Source: Henriciella algicola (GTDB lineage: Bacteria > Pseudomonadota > Alphaproteobacteria > Caulobacterales > Hyphomonadaceae). Taken from it: a stretch of 64,000 nucleotides of DNA. The translations under genes were made by a program, and so were the position numbers. A model generated the notes under the pieces. It did no database searches, was not told the DNA's origin, and saw only the letters and a program-made list of their open reading frames with translations. The stretch spans positions 372,001-436,000 of the forward strand of contig NZ_QWGA01000003.1 in assembly GCF_003576245.1 (NCBI RefSeq). The letters are read 5' to 3'. This document shows positions 7,362 through 15,868 of the stretch, piece after piece (position 1 is the stretch's first letter; each line of letters begins with the position of its first letter).

Positions 7362-8387
7362 ATGCCTCTAAATTCTGTCCGGCTTCTCGCCCTGTCAGCT
7401 ACTGCCACCTTCGTTTTGAGCGCACCGGCAACCGCGCAGATCATGAAGCCGGAAGCCTGCGACAGCACCGAAGCAAGCAAACACGCAACGAGAAAGATCG
7501 AGGGCTGGTACAAGGATGCAGGCCGCGCCCTGCGCGCCAATCAGGATGTTCTCAAAATTCTTCAGAAAATCGAAGAGGAGTACGCCAAGGACAGGTATGA
7601 CTGCTCGGATCGAAACGCCTTCTATGGCGCTTCTCTCTTTATAGGGGCGAAGTCGAAGACCCCCTCCGTCAAAGCGCACGCATTGGGGGTTATCGTTCAA
7701 TCGACGACCTATGACGATGGTAGCGACAAGGTCTCGAACATGTATTCGCTCATCCACGCCTTCGAAGTCAGCCGCGATTTTTCCGCGCTTGCCGCCCTTG
7801 CCGCACGGGAGCTTCCAGCTGCGCCCGACGGTCTGAAAACAAGGCTTGCGAACATCCACGCGACGTCGCTGGCTGATCAGGGGCAGTATGACGAAGCGCT
7901 CAACACACTCCTGCCAGTGCTGAACACCGCTGCAAAACGACGCGACCGCAATCCATTTCATCTGGCGATCGCGCTCGCCCAGGAACTGGGAGATGCAGAG
8001 GTCGAACGATTGGTGAGGGAAAAAGCTGGTACGACTTTCACGGCGCTACGCATGCCCGCGCCTCACCCGCTCGCCGGAGACGACCTTCTTGAAACCCTGA
8101 TCATGCGAAACGCCGGGGTCCTTCATGAAACCAGACCAACCAGACACCCCGTCCCTTCCTACCCGAACGGACCAGCCAATCGCGGTGAAGAGGGCGAATG
8201 CAATGTCTTCATGGATGTCGACACTGAGGGCCGCCCCTACAACATCGAAGCTGAGTGTACTGACGACGCTTTCAGGCGAGCATCGGAGAAAGCGATTGAG
8301 GACGTGCGGTTCGAGCCGCTGGTCATCGACGGCGCAGTCTATGAACAATTCGGGGTCATGTATCCGTTGGAATACAGAACTGAATAA
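7362..8387 (+). CDS. Exported protein with C-terminal TonB-like domain
   Basis: A 341-residue protein with a signal peptide (MPLNSVRLLALSATATFVLS, cleavage probable after ATA-Q near residue 25). A helical, TPR-like middle section follows (for example DQGQYDEALNTLLPVL). A TonB C-terminal-type domain covers about 263-341 (VFMDVDTEGRPYNIEAEC...AIEDVRFEP), and two cysteines at about 280 and 299 could pair in the periplasm. Unlike classical TonB there is no retained N-terminal transmembrane anchor or Pro-rich linker, so it is probably a soluble periplasmic protein. The substrate is unknown. It is monocistronic, between a repeat and the convergent ars genes. Confidence 0.75.
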   Translation: MPLNSVRLLALSATATFVLSAPATAQIMKPEACDSTEASKHATRKIEGWYKDAGRALRANQDVLKILQKIEEEYAKDRYDCSDRNAFYGASLFIGAKSKTPSVKAHALGVIVQSTTYDDGSDKVSNMYSLIHAFEVSRDFSALAALAARELPAAPDGLKTRLANIHATSLADQGQYDEALNTLLPVLNTAAKRRDRNPFHLAIALAQELGDAEVERLVREKAGTTFTALRMPAPHPLAGDDLLETLIMRNAGVLHETRPTRHPVPSYPNGPANRGEEGECNVFMDVDTEGRPYNIEAECTDDAFRRASEKAIEDVRFEPLVIDGAVYEQFGVMYPLEYRTE

Positions 8388-8421
8388 CGAGGTCGCCGCC
8401 GGATAAGGACAATCGTTTCAC

Positions 8422-9459
8422 TCAGTTGTCGGCCTGCGCCCCCTCTACAAAAGCCCCCCGCGTCCGGTTCGCGAACGCCACCAGAGACAGCATCACCGGC
8501 ACCTCCACCAGCACACCCACAACGGTCGCGAGCGCTGCGCCGGAGTTGAGCCCAAACAGAGAGATCGCCACCGCAACCGCCAGCTCAAAGAAGTTCGACG
8601 TCCCGATCAGCGCGCAGGGCGCGGCGACGTTGTGCGGGACTTTCAGCGCATAGGCCGCGCCATAAGCGACCGCGAACATGCCATAGGACTGGATCAGGAT
8701 CGGCACGGCGATGAGCGCAATGACCAGCGGCTGGGAGAGGATCACCTCGCCCTGGAACCCGAAGAGGAGGACGACAGTCAGAAGCAAGCCGAGCACGGAA
8801 GCGGGCTTCACCCGCTCAATGACGCCATTGATGGCAGCCTCCCCGCCCCGCGTCTTCAACATCTGGCGCACCGCGATCCCCGCCACCAGCGGTACGACGA
8901 CATATAGCCCGACAGACAGCAGCAGCGTCTCCCACGGCACGATGATGTCGGTCATCCCGAGCAGCAGCGCCACAATGGGCGCGAAGGCGACGACCATGAT
9001 CGCGTCATTCACGCTGACCTGGACGAGGGTGTAGTTCGGGTCGCCCCGCGTCAGCTGTGACCAGATGAAGACCATCGCCGTACAGGGCGCCGCGCCGAGC
9101 AGGATCAGCCCCGCGATATATCCTTCGGCATCTGCCTCCGGGATGAAGCCCGCGAACACAAAGCGGAAGAAGAGAACGCCCAGAGCTGCCATGGTGAAAG
9201 GCTTGATCAGCCAGTTCACGACCAGCGTGATGAGAAGCCCCTTCGGCTTCTCCCCCACCCGGGCGAGCGAAGAGAAGTCCACCCCGATCATCATCGGCCA
9301 GACCATGGCCCAGATCAGGATGGCGACCGCGAAGTTCACATTGGCGTATTCAAATCCCGCCAGCGCGCCGAACACACCAGGCAGCAACTGGCCAAGACCG
9401 ATGCCGACCACAATGGCCAGCGCAACCCAGACCGACAGATATCTCTCGAAAGTACCCAT
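8422..9459 (-). CDS. arsB: Arsenite efflux permease, ACR3 family
   Basis: A 345-residue, ten-helix inner-membrane protein of the ACR3 (BASS superfamily) type, which extrudes arsenite using the proton-motive force. The diagnostic cysteine segment [17 protein letters not shown] is present in the fourth helix, followed by the family motif [12 protein letters not shown]. The length is normal for ACR3. It is downstream of the arsR gene with a 30-bp gap and is surely co-transcribed with it. The name acr3 is an equally valid symbol. No arsenate reductase (arsC) or arsH is present next to it in this window. Confidence 0.93.
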   Translation of the reverse strand: MGTFERYLSVWVALAIVVGIGLGQLLPGVFGALAGFEYANVNFAVAILIWAMVWPMMIGVDFSSLARVGEKPKGLLITLVVNWLIKPFTMAALGVLFFRFVFAGFIPEADAEGYIAGLILLGAAPCTAMVFIWSQLTRGDPNYTLVQVSVNDAIMVVAFAPIVALLLGMTDIIVPWETLLLSVGLYVVVPLVAGIAVRQMLKTRGGEAAINGVIERVKPASVLGLLLTVVLLFGFQGEVILSQPLVIALIAVPILIQSYGMFAVAYGAAYALKVPHNVAAPCALIGTSNFFELAVAVAISLFGLNSGAALATVVGVLVEVPVMLSLVAFANRTRGAFVEGAQADN

Positions 9460-9489
9460 GGAGTTTCCCCGTCTTTCTCGGCTGGCGTA

Positions 9490-9852
9490 TTATGAAGTCA
9501 CTGAGGAAGACGGCGCACAGCAGAGCGCGCGCTCTGCCGCCGCCTGAACACTGCTCGCAACGCATGGCTCACCGGCGCAGCAATCCTCCATCAGGTAAAC
9601 GATGAGGTCGCTGACCTTATCGAAACAGGCCGAGTAGATAATGGAGCGCCCCTCGCGCCGGCTCTCGATCAGGCCCGCCTGCTGGAGCAGGTTGAGCTGC
9701 GCCGAGAGCGTATTGGGCGCCCGGCCCGCGCGCTCTGCGATGAGGCCCGCGGCGAGGCCATCCGGCCCTGCCTTCACCAGTAGCCGGAATACTTCCAGCC
9801 GCCCCTCCTGGGAGAGGGCTGAAAAGGCGAGCAATGCAGTCTTGATATCCAT
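9490..9852 (-). CDS. arsR: ArsR-family arsenical repressor
   Basis: A 120-residue winged-helix repressor of the ArsR/SmtB family. It has the usual N-terminal helix (LLAFSALSQEGRLEVFRLL), a recognition helix in APNTLSAQLNLLQQAGLI and a wing (SRREGRSIIY). Cysteines occur at 76, 91, 92, 97, 111 and 112. The C-terminal cluster C91-C92-x4-C97 resembles the As(III) site of Acidithiobacillus-type ArsR rather than the E. coli ELCVCDL site, which is absent. The gene precedes the ACR3 gene, fitting autoregulation of an arsR-acr3 operon. A perfect inverted repeat overlaps its start codon and is a likely operator. Confidence 0.9.
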   Translation of the reverse strand: MDIKTALLAFSALSQEGRLEVFRLLVKAGPDGLAAGLIAERAGRAPNTLSAQLNLLQQAGLIESRREGRSIIYSACFDKVSDLIVYLMEDCCAGEPCVASSVQAAAERALCCAPSSSVTS

Positions 9853-9874
9853 ATTTCCATGATCGTTGAAATAT
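9851..9874 (-). promoter_or_regulatory. Candidate ArsR operator overlapping arsR start
   Basis: A perfect 7-bp inverted repeat, ATATTTC (9851-9857) and GAAATAT (9868-9874), has a 10-bp spacer. It begins on the last two bases of the arsR start codon and extends upstream. A -35-like TTGACG lies at 9882-9887 on the minus strand. AT-rich dyads of this size at the promoter are typical ArsR binding sites, but the match to any specific consensus was judged by eye. Confidence 0.5.
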
Positions 9875-9968
9875 TGAAGCGCGTCAATCCAGATCGGTGA
9901 GATCGAGAAGCCGTGGCGTGCGCAAGAATGCTCTTGATCCCCGTCCGGCCTTGCTCAAACTGCGCGTC

Positions 9969-10763
9969 ATGACCGAGCTTGCCGACGCCCTCCTGCCGCT
10001 CCTCAAGGCAGAGCTCTCTGACGGGACCGCGCCGCGCCTCGTCTTCATCTCGGGCGCGCAGGGGATCGGTAAGTCGACGGCGCTCCGGTCTGTGCTGGAG
10101 GCGCTCGGCCCCCGCGCCATCGGTCTCGGCATTGATGACTTCTATCTGCCAAAGGCCGAGCGCGCGCGGCTCGCCGCTGAGGTCCACCCGCTGTTCGCGA
10201 CGCGCGGCCCTCCCGGCACGCATGACGTCCTACTGCTCATGGAGACGCTCACCGCACTCCAGACCGCACAGCCCGGCGAGGAGATCCGCCTGCCCCGCTT
10301 CTCCAAGCGGGATGATGACCGCGCCGAGCCGACTGTGCTCACGATGGAAGACCGCCCCAGCCTCGTCATTCTCGAAGGCTGGCTCATGGGCGCCGCGCCT
10401 GATCCGTCCGCCCCTTTGGATGCGCCGTTAAACAGCATCGAGGCCGAAGACCCGTCTGGCGCATGGCGGCAGTATCAGGAAGAACAGCTGGGCGGTTTCT
10501 ATGCCCGCCTCTGGGACATGGCCGACAGCTTCATCCATCTCGATGCGCCAGGCTTCGAGACGGTCCTCGACTGGCGACTGCAACAGGAAGCCGAAACTCT
10601 TGGCAAGGCGCCTGGCACGCTGACCGAAGCAGAGACCGAATGGGTCGAACGCTTCATCCTTCATTATCAGCGCCTGACAGAGCGCCTCCTTTCCGGGCAC
10701 CGTCGGCCGGGAAACGTAATCAAGGTGCGCCGCGACCGGACCGTCCCCGGCGCAATGAGGTGA
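9969..10763 (+). CDS. P-loop kinase, D-glycerate 3-kinase-like
   Basis: A 264-residue cytoplasmic P-loop kinase. Walker A is SGAQGIGKST (28-37), followed by IGLGIDDFYLPKAER (the substrate-side acidic motif) and RGPPGTHDVLLL, both typical of the plant/yeast GLYK and uridine-kinase-like family. A later FSKRDDDRA and VILEGWLMG fit the same family, which phosphorylates D-glycerate in photorespiratory or serine-type metabolism. The ATG at 9969 is preferred over the GTG at 9897, because the longer N-terminus is basic and unlike the family. Substrate specificity is inferred; the neighbours give no pathway context. Confidence 0.75.
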   Translation: MTELADALLPLLKAELSDGTAPRLVFISGAQGIGKSTALRSVLEALGPRAIGLGIDDFYLPKAERARLAAEVHPLFATRGPPGTHDVLLLMETLTALQTAQPGEEIRLPRFSKRDDDRAEPTVLTMEDRPSLVILEGWLMGAAPDPSAPLDAPLNSIEAEDPSGAWRQYQEEQLGGFYARLWDMADSFIHLDAPGFETVLDWRLQQEAETLGKAPGTLTEAETEWVERFILHYQRLTERLLSGHRRPGNVIKVRRDRTVPGAMR

Positions 10764-10963
10764 GAGGGAAAACTTTATAGTTCCTCCTCCCTGTTGGCAC
10801 GTTCATAATGCCGAACATGTCCTGGTGCTAATGGCTTCTGCCTCTGGAGCATTCCGCCTTTGCTGGCCACGCACTGAATATACACGCGCAAATTGTACGC
10901 GCCTGGGAACACACGACCGTCCAGTACATTGAAATTGCAGACGAAGCCAGCCGGAGCAGCCCC

Positions 10964-11521
10964 ATGGACCCCATCCTTCTTGATCAGCAGAGTGACCTTG
11001 TCCGCGTTCTGATTTCTGCGCCGATCATGTATCTGACAATCATCTTCGCGATCCGGCTCTCGGGGAAGCGGGCAACCTCGCAAATGAACAATTTCGACTG
11101 GATCGTCACCGTGGCGATCGGCTCTCTGGTCGGCTCCGGTATTGTGCTGAAAGGCGTGACCGTCATTGAAGCGGTCGCCGCCATCGTGATGCTTTTGATC
11201 CTGCAATGGGTGCTCACCAAGTCAGTGCTTCACAGCAAGTGGCTGTCAAAACTGGTCAAGGCGAAGCCGGTCGTGCTGCTTGATAGGGGCGTTTTCTGTG
11301 AGGAAGCCATGCGGGCCGAGCGGGTCACCAAGCGCGAAGTCATGTCGGCGATCCGCCAGAAAGGCCTCGTCGATCCCCAGCAGGTTCAGTGGGTCATCCT
11401 CGAGACGAATGCATCCTTTTCCGTTATCGCCAAGGGCTCCAATGAAGACCAGATCCGCGCGCTCGAAGATGTCGATGGGATCGACGTCGTCCCGCAGGTC
11501 GAACGCGCGCAGACCTCCTAG
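10964..11521 (+). CDS. DUF421 / YetF-like membrane protein
   Basis: A 185-residue protein of the DUF421 (YetF/YcaP) family. It has about three N-terminal transmembrane segments (roughly 16-100), with the family motif RLSGKRATSQMNNFDWIVTVAIGS. The soluble domain carries KPVVLLDRGV, the basic segment RVTKREVMSAIRQKG and the partner strand QWVILETNASFSVI. Function is not established for the family beyond envelope association. Its TAG stop and that of the convergent acetyltransferase share the bases CTAG. Confidence 0.85.
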   Translation: MDPILLDQQSDLVRVLISAPIMYLTIIFAIRLSGKRATSQMNNFDWIVTVAIGSLVGSGIVLKGVTVIEAVAAIVMLLILQWVLTKSVLHSKWLSKLVKAKPVVLLDRGVFCEEAMRAERVTKREVMSAIRQKGLVDPQQVQWVILETNASFSVIAKGSNEDQIRALEDVDGIDVVPQVERAQTS

Positions 11522-12012
11522 ATCGCTGTGACGAGCCCTTCGAGCAGGCTGGCATCGCCTGCAAGATCCCGCACCATGACGCGGGACTGGTCCTGCGGGC
11601 CCGGAAAGGTCAGGCGCCCGCGCGGGGTCACTTCAAAACCGATCCGCCCGAAATAGGCCGGCGCACCGATAAGCACGGCTGCGGGCCAGCCCGCTTCCTT
11701 CCCAGCCTCCAGTGCCGCTTCAGTCAGCTGCAGGCCGAGCTCTGACCCTCGCCAGGCTGGCGAGACAGCGACAGGTCCGTAGAACAGCGCCTTGTCGCGC
11801 CGCGCGCCAACCCTGAGCGGCCAGACGCGGCAGACACCGACGACCGTGTCGCGGTCGACCACGGCGACGCGGTTTATCTCTGGCAGCGTCCAGGAATATT
11901 CGCGCAGCCGCTCTGCGGTCTTGGCGAAGTGGCCAGGCCCGAAGGTGCGGTCGAACAGGTCTTCAATCGCCTCGGCATGCCGGGCGGGCGTCTCAGGGAG
12001 GATCTCTATCAT
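11518..12012 (-). CDS. GNAT-family N-acetyltransferase, YhbS-like
   Basis: A 164-residue GNAT protein. The acetyl-CoA-binding core is visible: the β4 strand FYGPVAVSPAWRGSELGLQL (with the R-G-x-x-x-G loop) and then the β5 strand AVLIGAPAYFGRIGFEV, the hallmark of YhbS-type acetyltransferases. The substrate is not predictable. It is convergent with the DUF421 gene, overlapping it by 4 bp, and runs in the same direction as the hydrolase/thioesterase pair that starts upstream. Confidence 0.82.
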   Translation of the reverse strand: MIEILPETPARHAEAIEDLFDRTFGPGHFAKTAERLREYSWTLPEINRVAVVDRDTVVGVCRVWPLRVGARRDKALFYGPVAVSPAWRGSELGLQLTEAALEAGKEAGWPAAVLIGAPAYFGRIGFEVTPRGRLTFPGPQDQSRVMVRDLAGDASLLEGLVTAI

Positions 12013-12057
12013 TTCGCGGCTGTGTAGGGCGCGCGGCCACAGCTTGCAAACGCCAAA

Positions 12058-13047
12058 TCAGCGGCGCCCTGGCCAGCCAGCAAGCAGCCCGCGGATCGAT
12101 GAGACGAAGGCGAGCGGCTGGTCGAGCATCACATGGTGATAGGCCTCTGGCACCGTGATCATCGGCACCGGCGGGTCCTGAAGCGAGCTCATATAATTCG
12201 CGACCCGGTCCGGCACGAGGTCTGACAGCCCACCTCGCATGAATACGATGGGACAGCGCGTTTCCATCGCGGTCAGGTCGACATCATTCCACTCATCCAT
12301 CAGCGAGTTGAAGATGAAGGGATCGAACTTCCAGGAATAGCCTTCCTCGCCATCCTCACCCGTCATCTCCTTGATGCTGTGACGGGCGATATAGTCGACG
12401 ATATAGTCGTTCTCACAAGGCTGCGGCGGGGCGAGGCGGAAGCGCGCCAGCGCCTCATTGAAGCTTGCATAGATGCGGTTTGCCCGCGTGCGGCGCGGCG
12501 GACGTGGACGTTCCTCACCAGGCGGCTCGATATGGCTATCGACGATGACCGCGCCGGCAAATCTGTCCCCGCCTTCGCTGATCGTGGTATAAAGCGAGAT
12601 GATCCCGCCAAAGCTGTGCGACACGATGATCGGCTTCTCGGCATGATCGAACAGGCCTGCATGTTCGCAGACGGCGTGCTGTTCTCGGCTGAACAGCGGG
12701 AAGCTGTAAGCCTTGCGCCAGTCGCTATCGCCCATGCCTGAGAAGGTCGGGGCGACGACGTGATAATCAGCCGCGAGGAAGGGCGCGATAAAGTCCCACC
12801 AGCGGGCATGCGCGCCATTTCCGTGGGCGAGCAGCAGGCCGGGCTTGGACGGGTCGCCCCAGCTTCGATAGGCGATCGTGGCGCCGTCGACTTCGACGCT
12901 GGCCTCGCGGGCCTCCTGCGCGATGGCCCAGTTGAACCAGTCCGGCGCAGCTGGCTTCTCGCCGCCATAGCGGGCGAGCGTCATGTCTTCTTCCTTGGGC
13001 GCGGGATGTACGTCTGGCGCCTTGTTCGGCAGGTTGCCGTCACTCAT
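12058..13047 (-). CDS. Alpha/beta hydrolase
   Basis: A 329-residue α/β-hydrolase. The oxyanion region is LLLAHGNGAHARWW, the nucleophile elbow is VSHSFGG, and the C-terminal catalytic histidine lies in AYHHVMLDQP; an acid is likely in the RGGLSDLVPD segment. There is no signal peptide; the first ~40 residues are a polar extension. It lies 14 bp downstream of a PaaI-type thioesterase gene, so the two probably form an operon. The substrate cannot be inferred; esterases, epoxide hydrolases and haloalkane dehalogenases share this fold. Confidence 0.85.
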   Translation of the reverse strand: MSDGNLPNKAPDVHPAPKEEDMTLARYGGEKPAAPDWFNWAIAQEAREASVEVDGATIAYRSWGDPSKPGLLLAHGNGAHARWWDFIAPFLAADYHVVAPTFSGMGDSDWRKAYSFPLFSREQHAVCEHAGLFDHAEKPIIVSHSFGGIISLYTTISEGGDRFAGAVIVDSHIEPPGEERPRPPRRTRANRIYASFNEALARFRLAPPQPCENDYIVDYIARHSIKEMTGEDGEEGYSWKFDPFIFNSLMDEWNDVDLTAMETRCPIVFMRGGLSDLVPDRVANYMSSLQDPPVPMITVPEAYHHVMLDQPLAFVSSIRGLLAGWPGRR

Positions 13048-13061
13048 GAGGTTTCTCCTGC

Positions 13062-13496
13062 CTATCCGCGCCGCTCTATGACCTTGAAGATGCCGCTGCC
13101 GGTGAGAAGCGTGCGCTCTCCGGTCCAGATGCGGCCCTCTACGGTATAGACGTTCGCTTCCTCGGCCACGATGCGGGCCTTGCCCTCGACGAACTCGCCA
13201 TGCTTGGCGCCGGACAGGAAGTCACAGAGAAGGCGGATGGTGACCCACCAGCTATCTTCGTCGCTTTCGACGGCTGCGCCCCAAGCCATGTCGGCGAAGG
13301 TCATCAGCATACCGCCATGGGCATTCATCATGCCATTGGTGTGATGCTCCTCGACCCGGAAGGCGCGGGTGATGCCATCTGGTCCGCGCTTCTCGAAGAG
13401 CGGACCGACCTGGCGGCCAAAGCCCCTGTGCCATGGCAGGAGCTGGTAGCCTTCGGGAAGATCGAATGTCTGGGAACGGTCTAGATCGTCTGTCAT
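13062..13496 (-). CDS. PaaI-family hot-dog thioesterase
   Basis: A 144-residue hot-dog protein. The family segment is [21 protein letters not shown] (start of the hot-dog helix), followed by strands [10 protein letters not shown] and [21 protein letters not shown]. It is expected to hydrolyse acyl-CoA thioesters in the cytoplasm. It is the first gene of a probable two-gene operon with the hydrolase downstream. Acyl-CoA specificity is unknown. Confidence 0.83.
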   Translation of the reverse strand: MTDDLDRSQTFDLPEGYQLLPWHRGFGRQVGPLFEKRGPDGITRAFRVEEHHTNGMMNAHGGMLMTFADMAWGAAVESDEDSWWVTIRLLCDFLSGAKHGEFVEGKARIVAEEANVYTVEGRIWTGERTLLTGSGIFKVIERRG

Positions 13497-13538
13497 TTCG
13501 AATGCGGTGTGCCGTAAGCCGCCGGGACCAACAAGTCC

Positions 13539-14282
13539 TCACCCAGCGGGAGGCGCGAGGCTGGCGAGAAAGGTGATCACGCTATTGGCCGCAATGTGCG
13601 CGAGGATCGGCACGAGCATGGACCCGCTCTTCAGTCGCAGCCACGCAAACCCCATCCCCGCAACGAAGACAACGATCAGCGCCGGGATGCTGTATTGCAG
13701 GTGAATAAAAGTGAAAGCAGCCGATGAGAGAGCCATCGCCATGAGCGGTGGAATGCCCCGGACAACGAGCGCCCCCAGCGCAACGCCGCGAAAGGTCACT
13801 TCTTCAAGGATGGGGGCTAGAAGAACTGTGAATACCAAATAGGCCAGCCCCCAATTCTCTGGTGCGAATAAGCTGGTATCGACATCGCGCGAATACTCCC
13901 AGCCCTGCTCACCGCCCGCGATGAGGGCCGCGATCAGGTTCGGGGCGATCAGGATGACCGGGCCAAGAAGGATGGAGGCGACGATCCAGTTCTGCGAGGC
14001 GCGCATTGAGCCTGCAAAGGCCCCTGCGCCCCTACGTTCACACCAGATGCTCAGGATCGCGAAGTAGACGAGATGGATCGCGGCAAGCGCTGTCCAGAGG
14101 AGGCCGATGGCTTCTGTGGTTCTGTCTGTCCCGTTGATAACCTGGTTGAAGCCCGGCCAGGCAAGGCCGATCAGGAAGGCGCCGAGAACTGGAAACAGGA
14201 AGGGCGCGCAAAGCGTCCAGAACGCAGCCGTGAATGGCTCACGGCCCAGCGCTTCGGGCGTGTTGTAGGGCTTAGATTCCAT
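13539..14282 (-). CDS. CPBP-family intramembrane glutamic endopeptidase
   Basis: A 247-residue multi-pass membrane protein with the complete CPBP (Abi/Rce1-like) signature: E160-E161-x3-R165 (EEVTFRG), F190-x3-H194 (FTFIH) and H229-x3-N233 (HIAAN). These residues form the active site of Rce1-type glutamic proteases, so it is probably catalytically competent. It lies 9 bp downstream of the ABC1 kinase gene and is likely co-transcribed with it. Bacterial members process membrane proteins or peptides; its substrate is unknown. Confidence 0.9.
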   Translation of the reverse strand: MESKPYNTPEALGREPFTAAFWTLCAPFLFPVLGAFLIGLAWPGFNQVINGTDRTTEAIGLLWTALAAIHLVYFAILSIWCERRGAGAFAGSMRASQNWIVASILLGPVILIAPNLIAALIAGGEQGWEYSRDVDTSLFAPENWGLAYLVFTVLLAPILEEVTFRGVALGALVVRGIPPLMAMALSSAAFTFIHLQYSIPALIVVFVAGMGFAWLRLKSGSMLVPILAHIAANSVITFLASLAPPAG

Positions 14283-14291
14283 ACGCCCGGA

Positions 14292-15647
14292 CTAGACCGT
14301 AAGGCCTGCCTTGGAAAGCGCTTCGGACTGGCGGGCTGCGACCGCGTCTTCGCTGAACCCTTCGAGGCTTTCCTCGAACAGGCGGTGGTAGTTCACCTCA
14401 GCGCCAAGCCGGATATAGGCCGCACCAAGCCCGATCGCGGCGCGGTCCATGAAGACAAACTCACGCGGGATGGTAACCGGGCCAGCCTCTTTCAGGCGCT
14501 TGCGAACCTCGAAGGCCTGCTTGCGGCCATATTCGCCGGGGGCAACGCCGTCGGCGACACTGCGGACCCGGTCTTCCAGAAGCGGGCCATAGATGAACTT
14601 TGCCCAGATGTTCAGGATCTCGACCAAGTCCTTATTGAGGTTCTTGAAGCCCCACTTTTCATAGGCGGCATAAGTCGCGTCGAAATCATCCGCCCGGATG
14701 GCACGGTAGAGATCGACAACGCCGCCAACGAAGTTCGGCGGGAAGATGCGGATGCAGCCAAAGTCGAGCAGGTTGAGCCCCTCGCCGCCATCGGTGACCT
14801 GATAGTTGCCAAGGTGCGGGTCGCCGTGAATGACGGCGTAGCGCAGCATGGGCAGCCACCACGTCCAGTAGAGGCGTTTGGCGATGCCGTTGCGGACCTC
14901 TTGTGGCGCGTCCTGCCAGGCAGTCAGCGGGTCGCCTGTCACCCACTCCATGGTGAGGAGGCGGTCGGTGGACAGCTCATCCACGGGCTGGGGGATGTGG
15001 ACGAAATCCTTCTCCTCAAGCATGTGGCGATAGAGGTTCATCGCCTTGCGCTCGCGCTTGTAATCAAGCTCTTCGCGCAGGCGATCAGAGATTTCGACGA
15101 CGATCTCTTCAGGGTCGATAGAGCCATCGAGGCGGCGAAACATGCCGAGCAGGCTTTTTAGCTGGCCGACATCGCTTTCAACGGCGCTCGCCATGTCCGG
15201 ATATTGCAGTTTGCAGGCGACCTCTCGGCCGTCAGGGAGCGTTGCGCGGTGCACCTGCCCGAGGGAGGCCGCATGGGCCGCTTCCTGACCGAAGCTTGCA
15301 AACTTGTCCTGCCAGTCGGGCCCAAGCTCGGCGCGCATGCGGCGCTTTACAAATGCCCAGCCCATTGGAGGGGCCTGCGCCTGAAGCTGCGACAGCTCAT
15401 CTGCGTATTCCTGCGGCAGGAAATCAGGAATGGTCGACAGGATCTGCGCGACCTTCATCAGCGGTCCCTTGGTCTTGCCAAGGGCCGAAGCGAGCGCGCG
15501 GGCGGCACGCTCGTCGCGTTCATCGCCGCCAAAGAAACGGTTCGCGGCAAAGGCGACACCTGCGCCAGAGAGGTTGGAGCCGACCTGCGCGGTCCGCCTC
15601 AACCGGGCGCTGAACCTGTTTCGCTCTCTGTCTTTATCGTCTGCCAT
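14292..15647 (-). CDS. ABC1/AarF (UbiB-like) atypical kinase
   Basis: A 451-residue member of the ABC1/ADCK/UbiB family. It carries MKVAQILSTIPDFLP (the KxGQ-type motif, here K-V-A-Q), VACKLQYPDM (ATP-binding lysine), IHGDPHLGNYQ (catalytic loop) and LLDFGCIR (metal-binding DFG). Members support ubiquinone biosynthesis or lipid handling. This short version lacks the C-terminal membrane helices of true UbiB, so the symbol ubiB is withheld. It is the first gene of an apparent operon with the CPBP protease. Confidence 0.85.
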   Translation of the reverse strand: MADDKDRERNRFSARLRRTAQVGSNLSGAGVAFAANRFFGGDERDERAARALASALGKTKGPLMKVAQILSTIPDFLPQEYADELSQLQAQAPPMGWAFVKRRMRAELGPDWQDKFASFGQEAAHAASLGQVHRATLPDGREVACKLQYPDMASAVESDVGQLKSLLGMFRRLDGSIDPEEIVVEISDRLREELDYKRERKAMNLYRHMLEEKDFVHIPQPVDELSTDRLLTMEWVTGDPLTAWQDAPQEVRNGIAKRLYWTWWLPMLRYAVIHGDPHLGNYQVTDGGEGLNLLDFGCIRIFPPNFVGGVVDLYRAIRADDFDATYAAYEKWGFKNLNKDLVEILNIWAKFIYGPLLEDRVRSVADGVAPGEYGRKQAFEVRKRLKEAGPVTIPREFVFMDRAAIGLGAAYIRLGAEVNYHRLFEESLEGFSEDAVAARQSEALSKAGLTV

Positions 15648-15730
15648 ATCGGCGATTTAAGCGGGCTTTCGGGCGCGGCAACTGCGGCGCAATGGCTATC
15701 GAGAAGGGACATCCTACAATCCCAGCCGTC

Positions 15731-15841
15731 ACCCTCGACCGCGGTACGCGGTCTGAGGGTCCAGCTAGTGACCTCAAACAAGGCGCACCGGGCAATGGCG
15801 GGAGATGGACTCTCAGATGAGCCTTGCGGCTCATCGAGAGT
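15731..15841. repeat. Composite palindromic intergenic repeat
   Basis: The first hairpin is ACCCTCGACCGC (15731-15742) / GCGGTCTGAGGGT (15748-15760). The second is ACTCTC-a-GATGAGCC (15809-15823) / GGCTCATCGAGAGT (15828-15841). About 50 bp separate them. The pattern GTCACCCTC-hairpin-GAGGGTCCAG...TGGACTCTC-hairpin-GAGAGTGACG is the two-hairpin composite found dispersed in alphaproteobacterial genomes. It occupies most of the 221-bp gap between gloA and the ABC1 kinase gene. Confidence 0.7.
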
Positions 15842-15868
15842 GACGAAGGATCGCTGGCGGCGCTTTGC

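Noticed and set aside
10791-10810. TGGCACG resembling the -24 part of a sigma-54 promoter
   Set aside because: The -12 TTGC element is missing at the required spacing, although a sigma-54 activator is encoded nearby.
11518-11521. Shared CTAG stop of convergent DUF421 and acetyltransferase genes (also at 39453-39456 for murB and the TonB receptor)
   Set aside because: A neat overlap of two TAG stops, but a simple consequence of tight convergent packing rather than a functional element.
14073-15161. 362-codon plus-strand frame antisense to the CPBP protease and ABC1 kinase genes
   Set aside because: It lies opposite genes with full catalytic signatures; its composition is a codon shadow.
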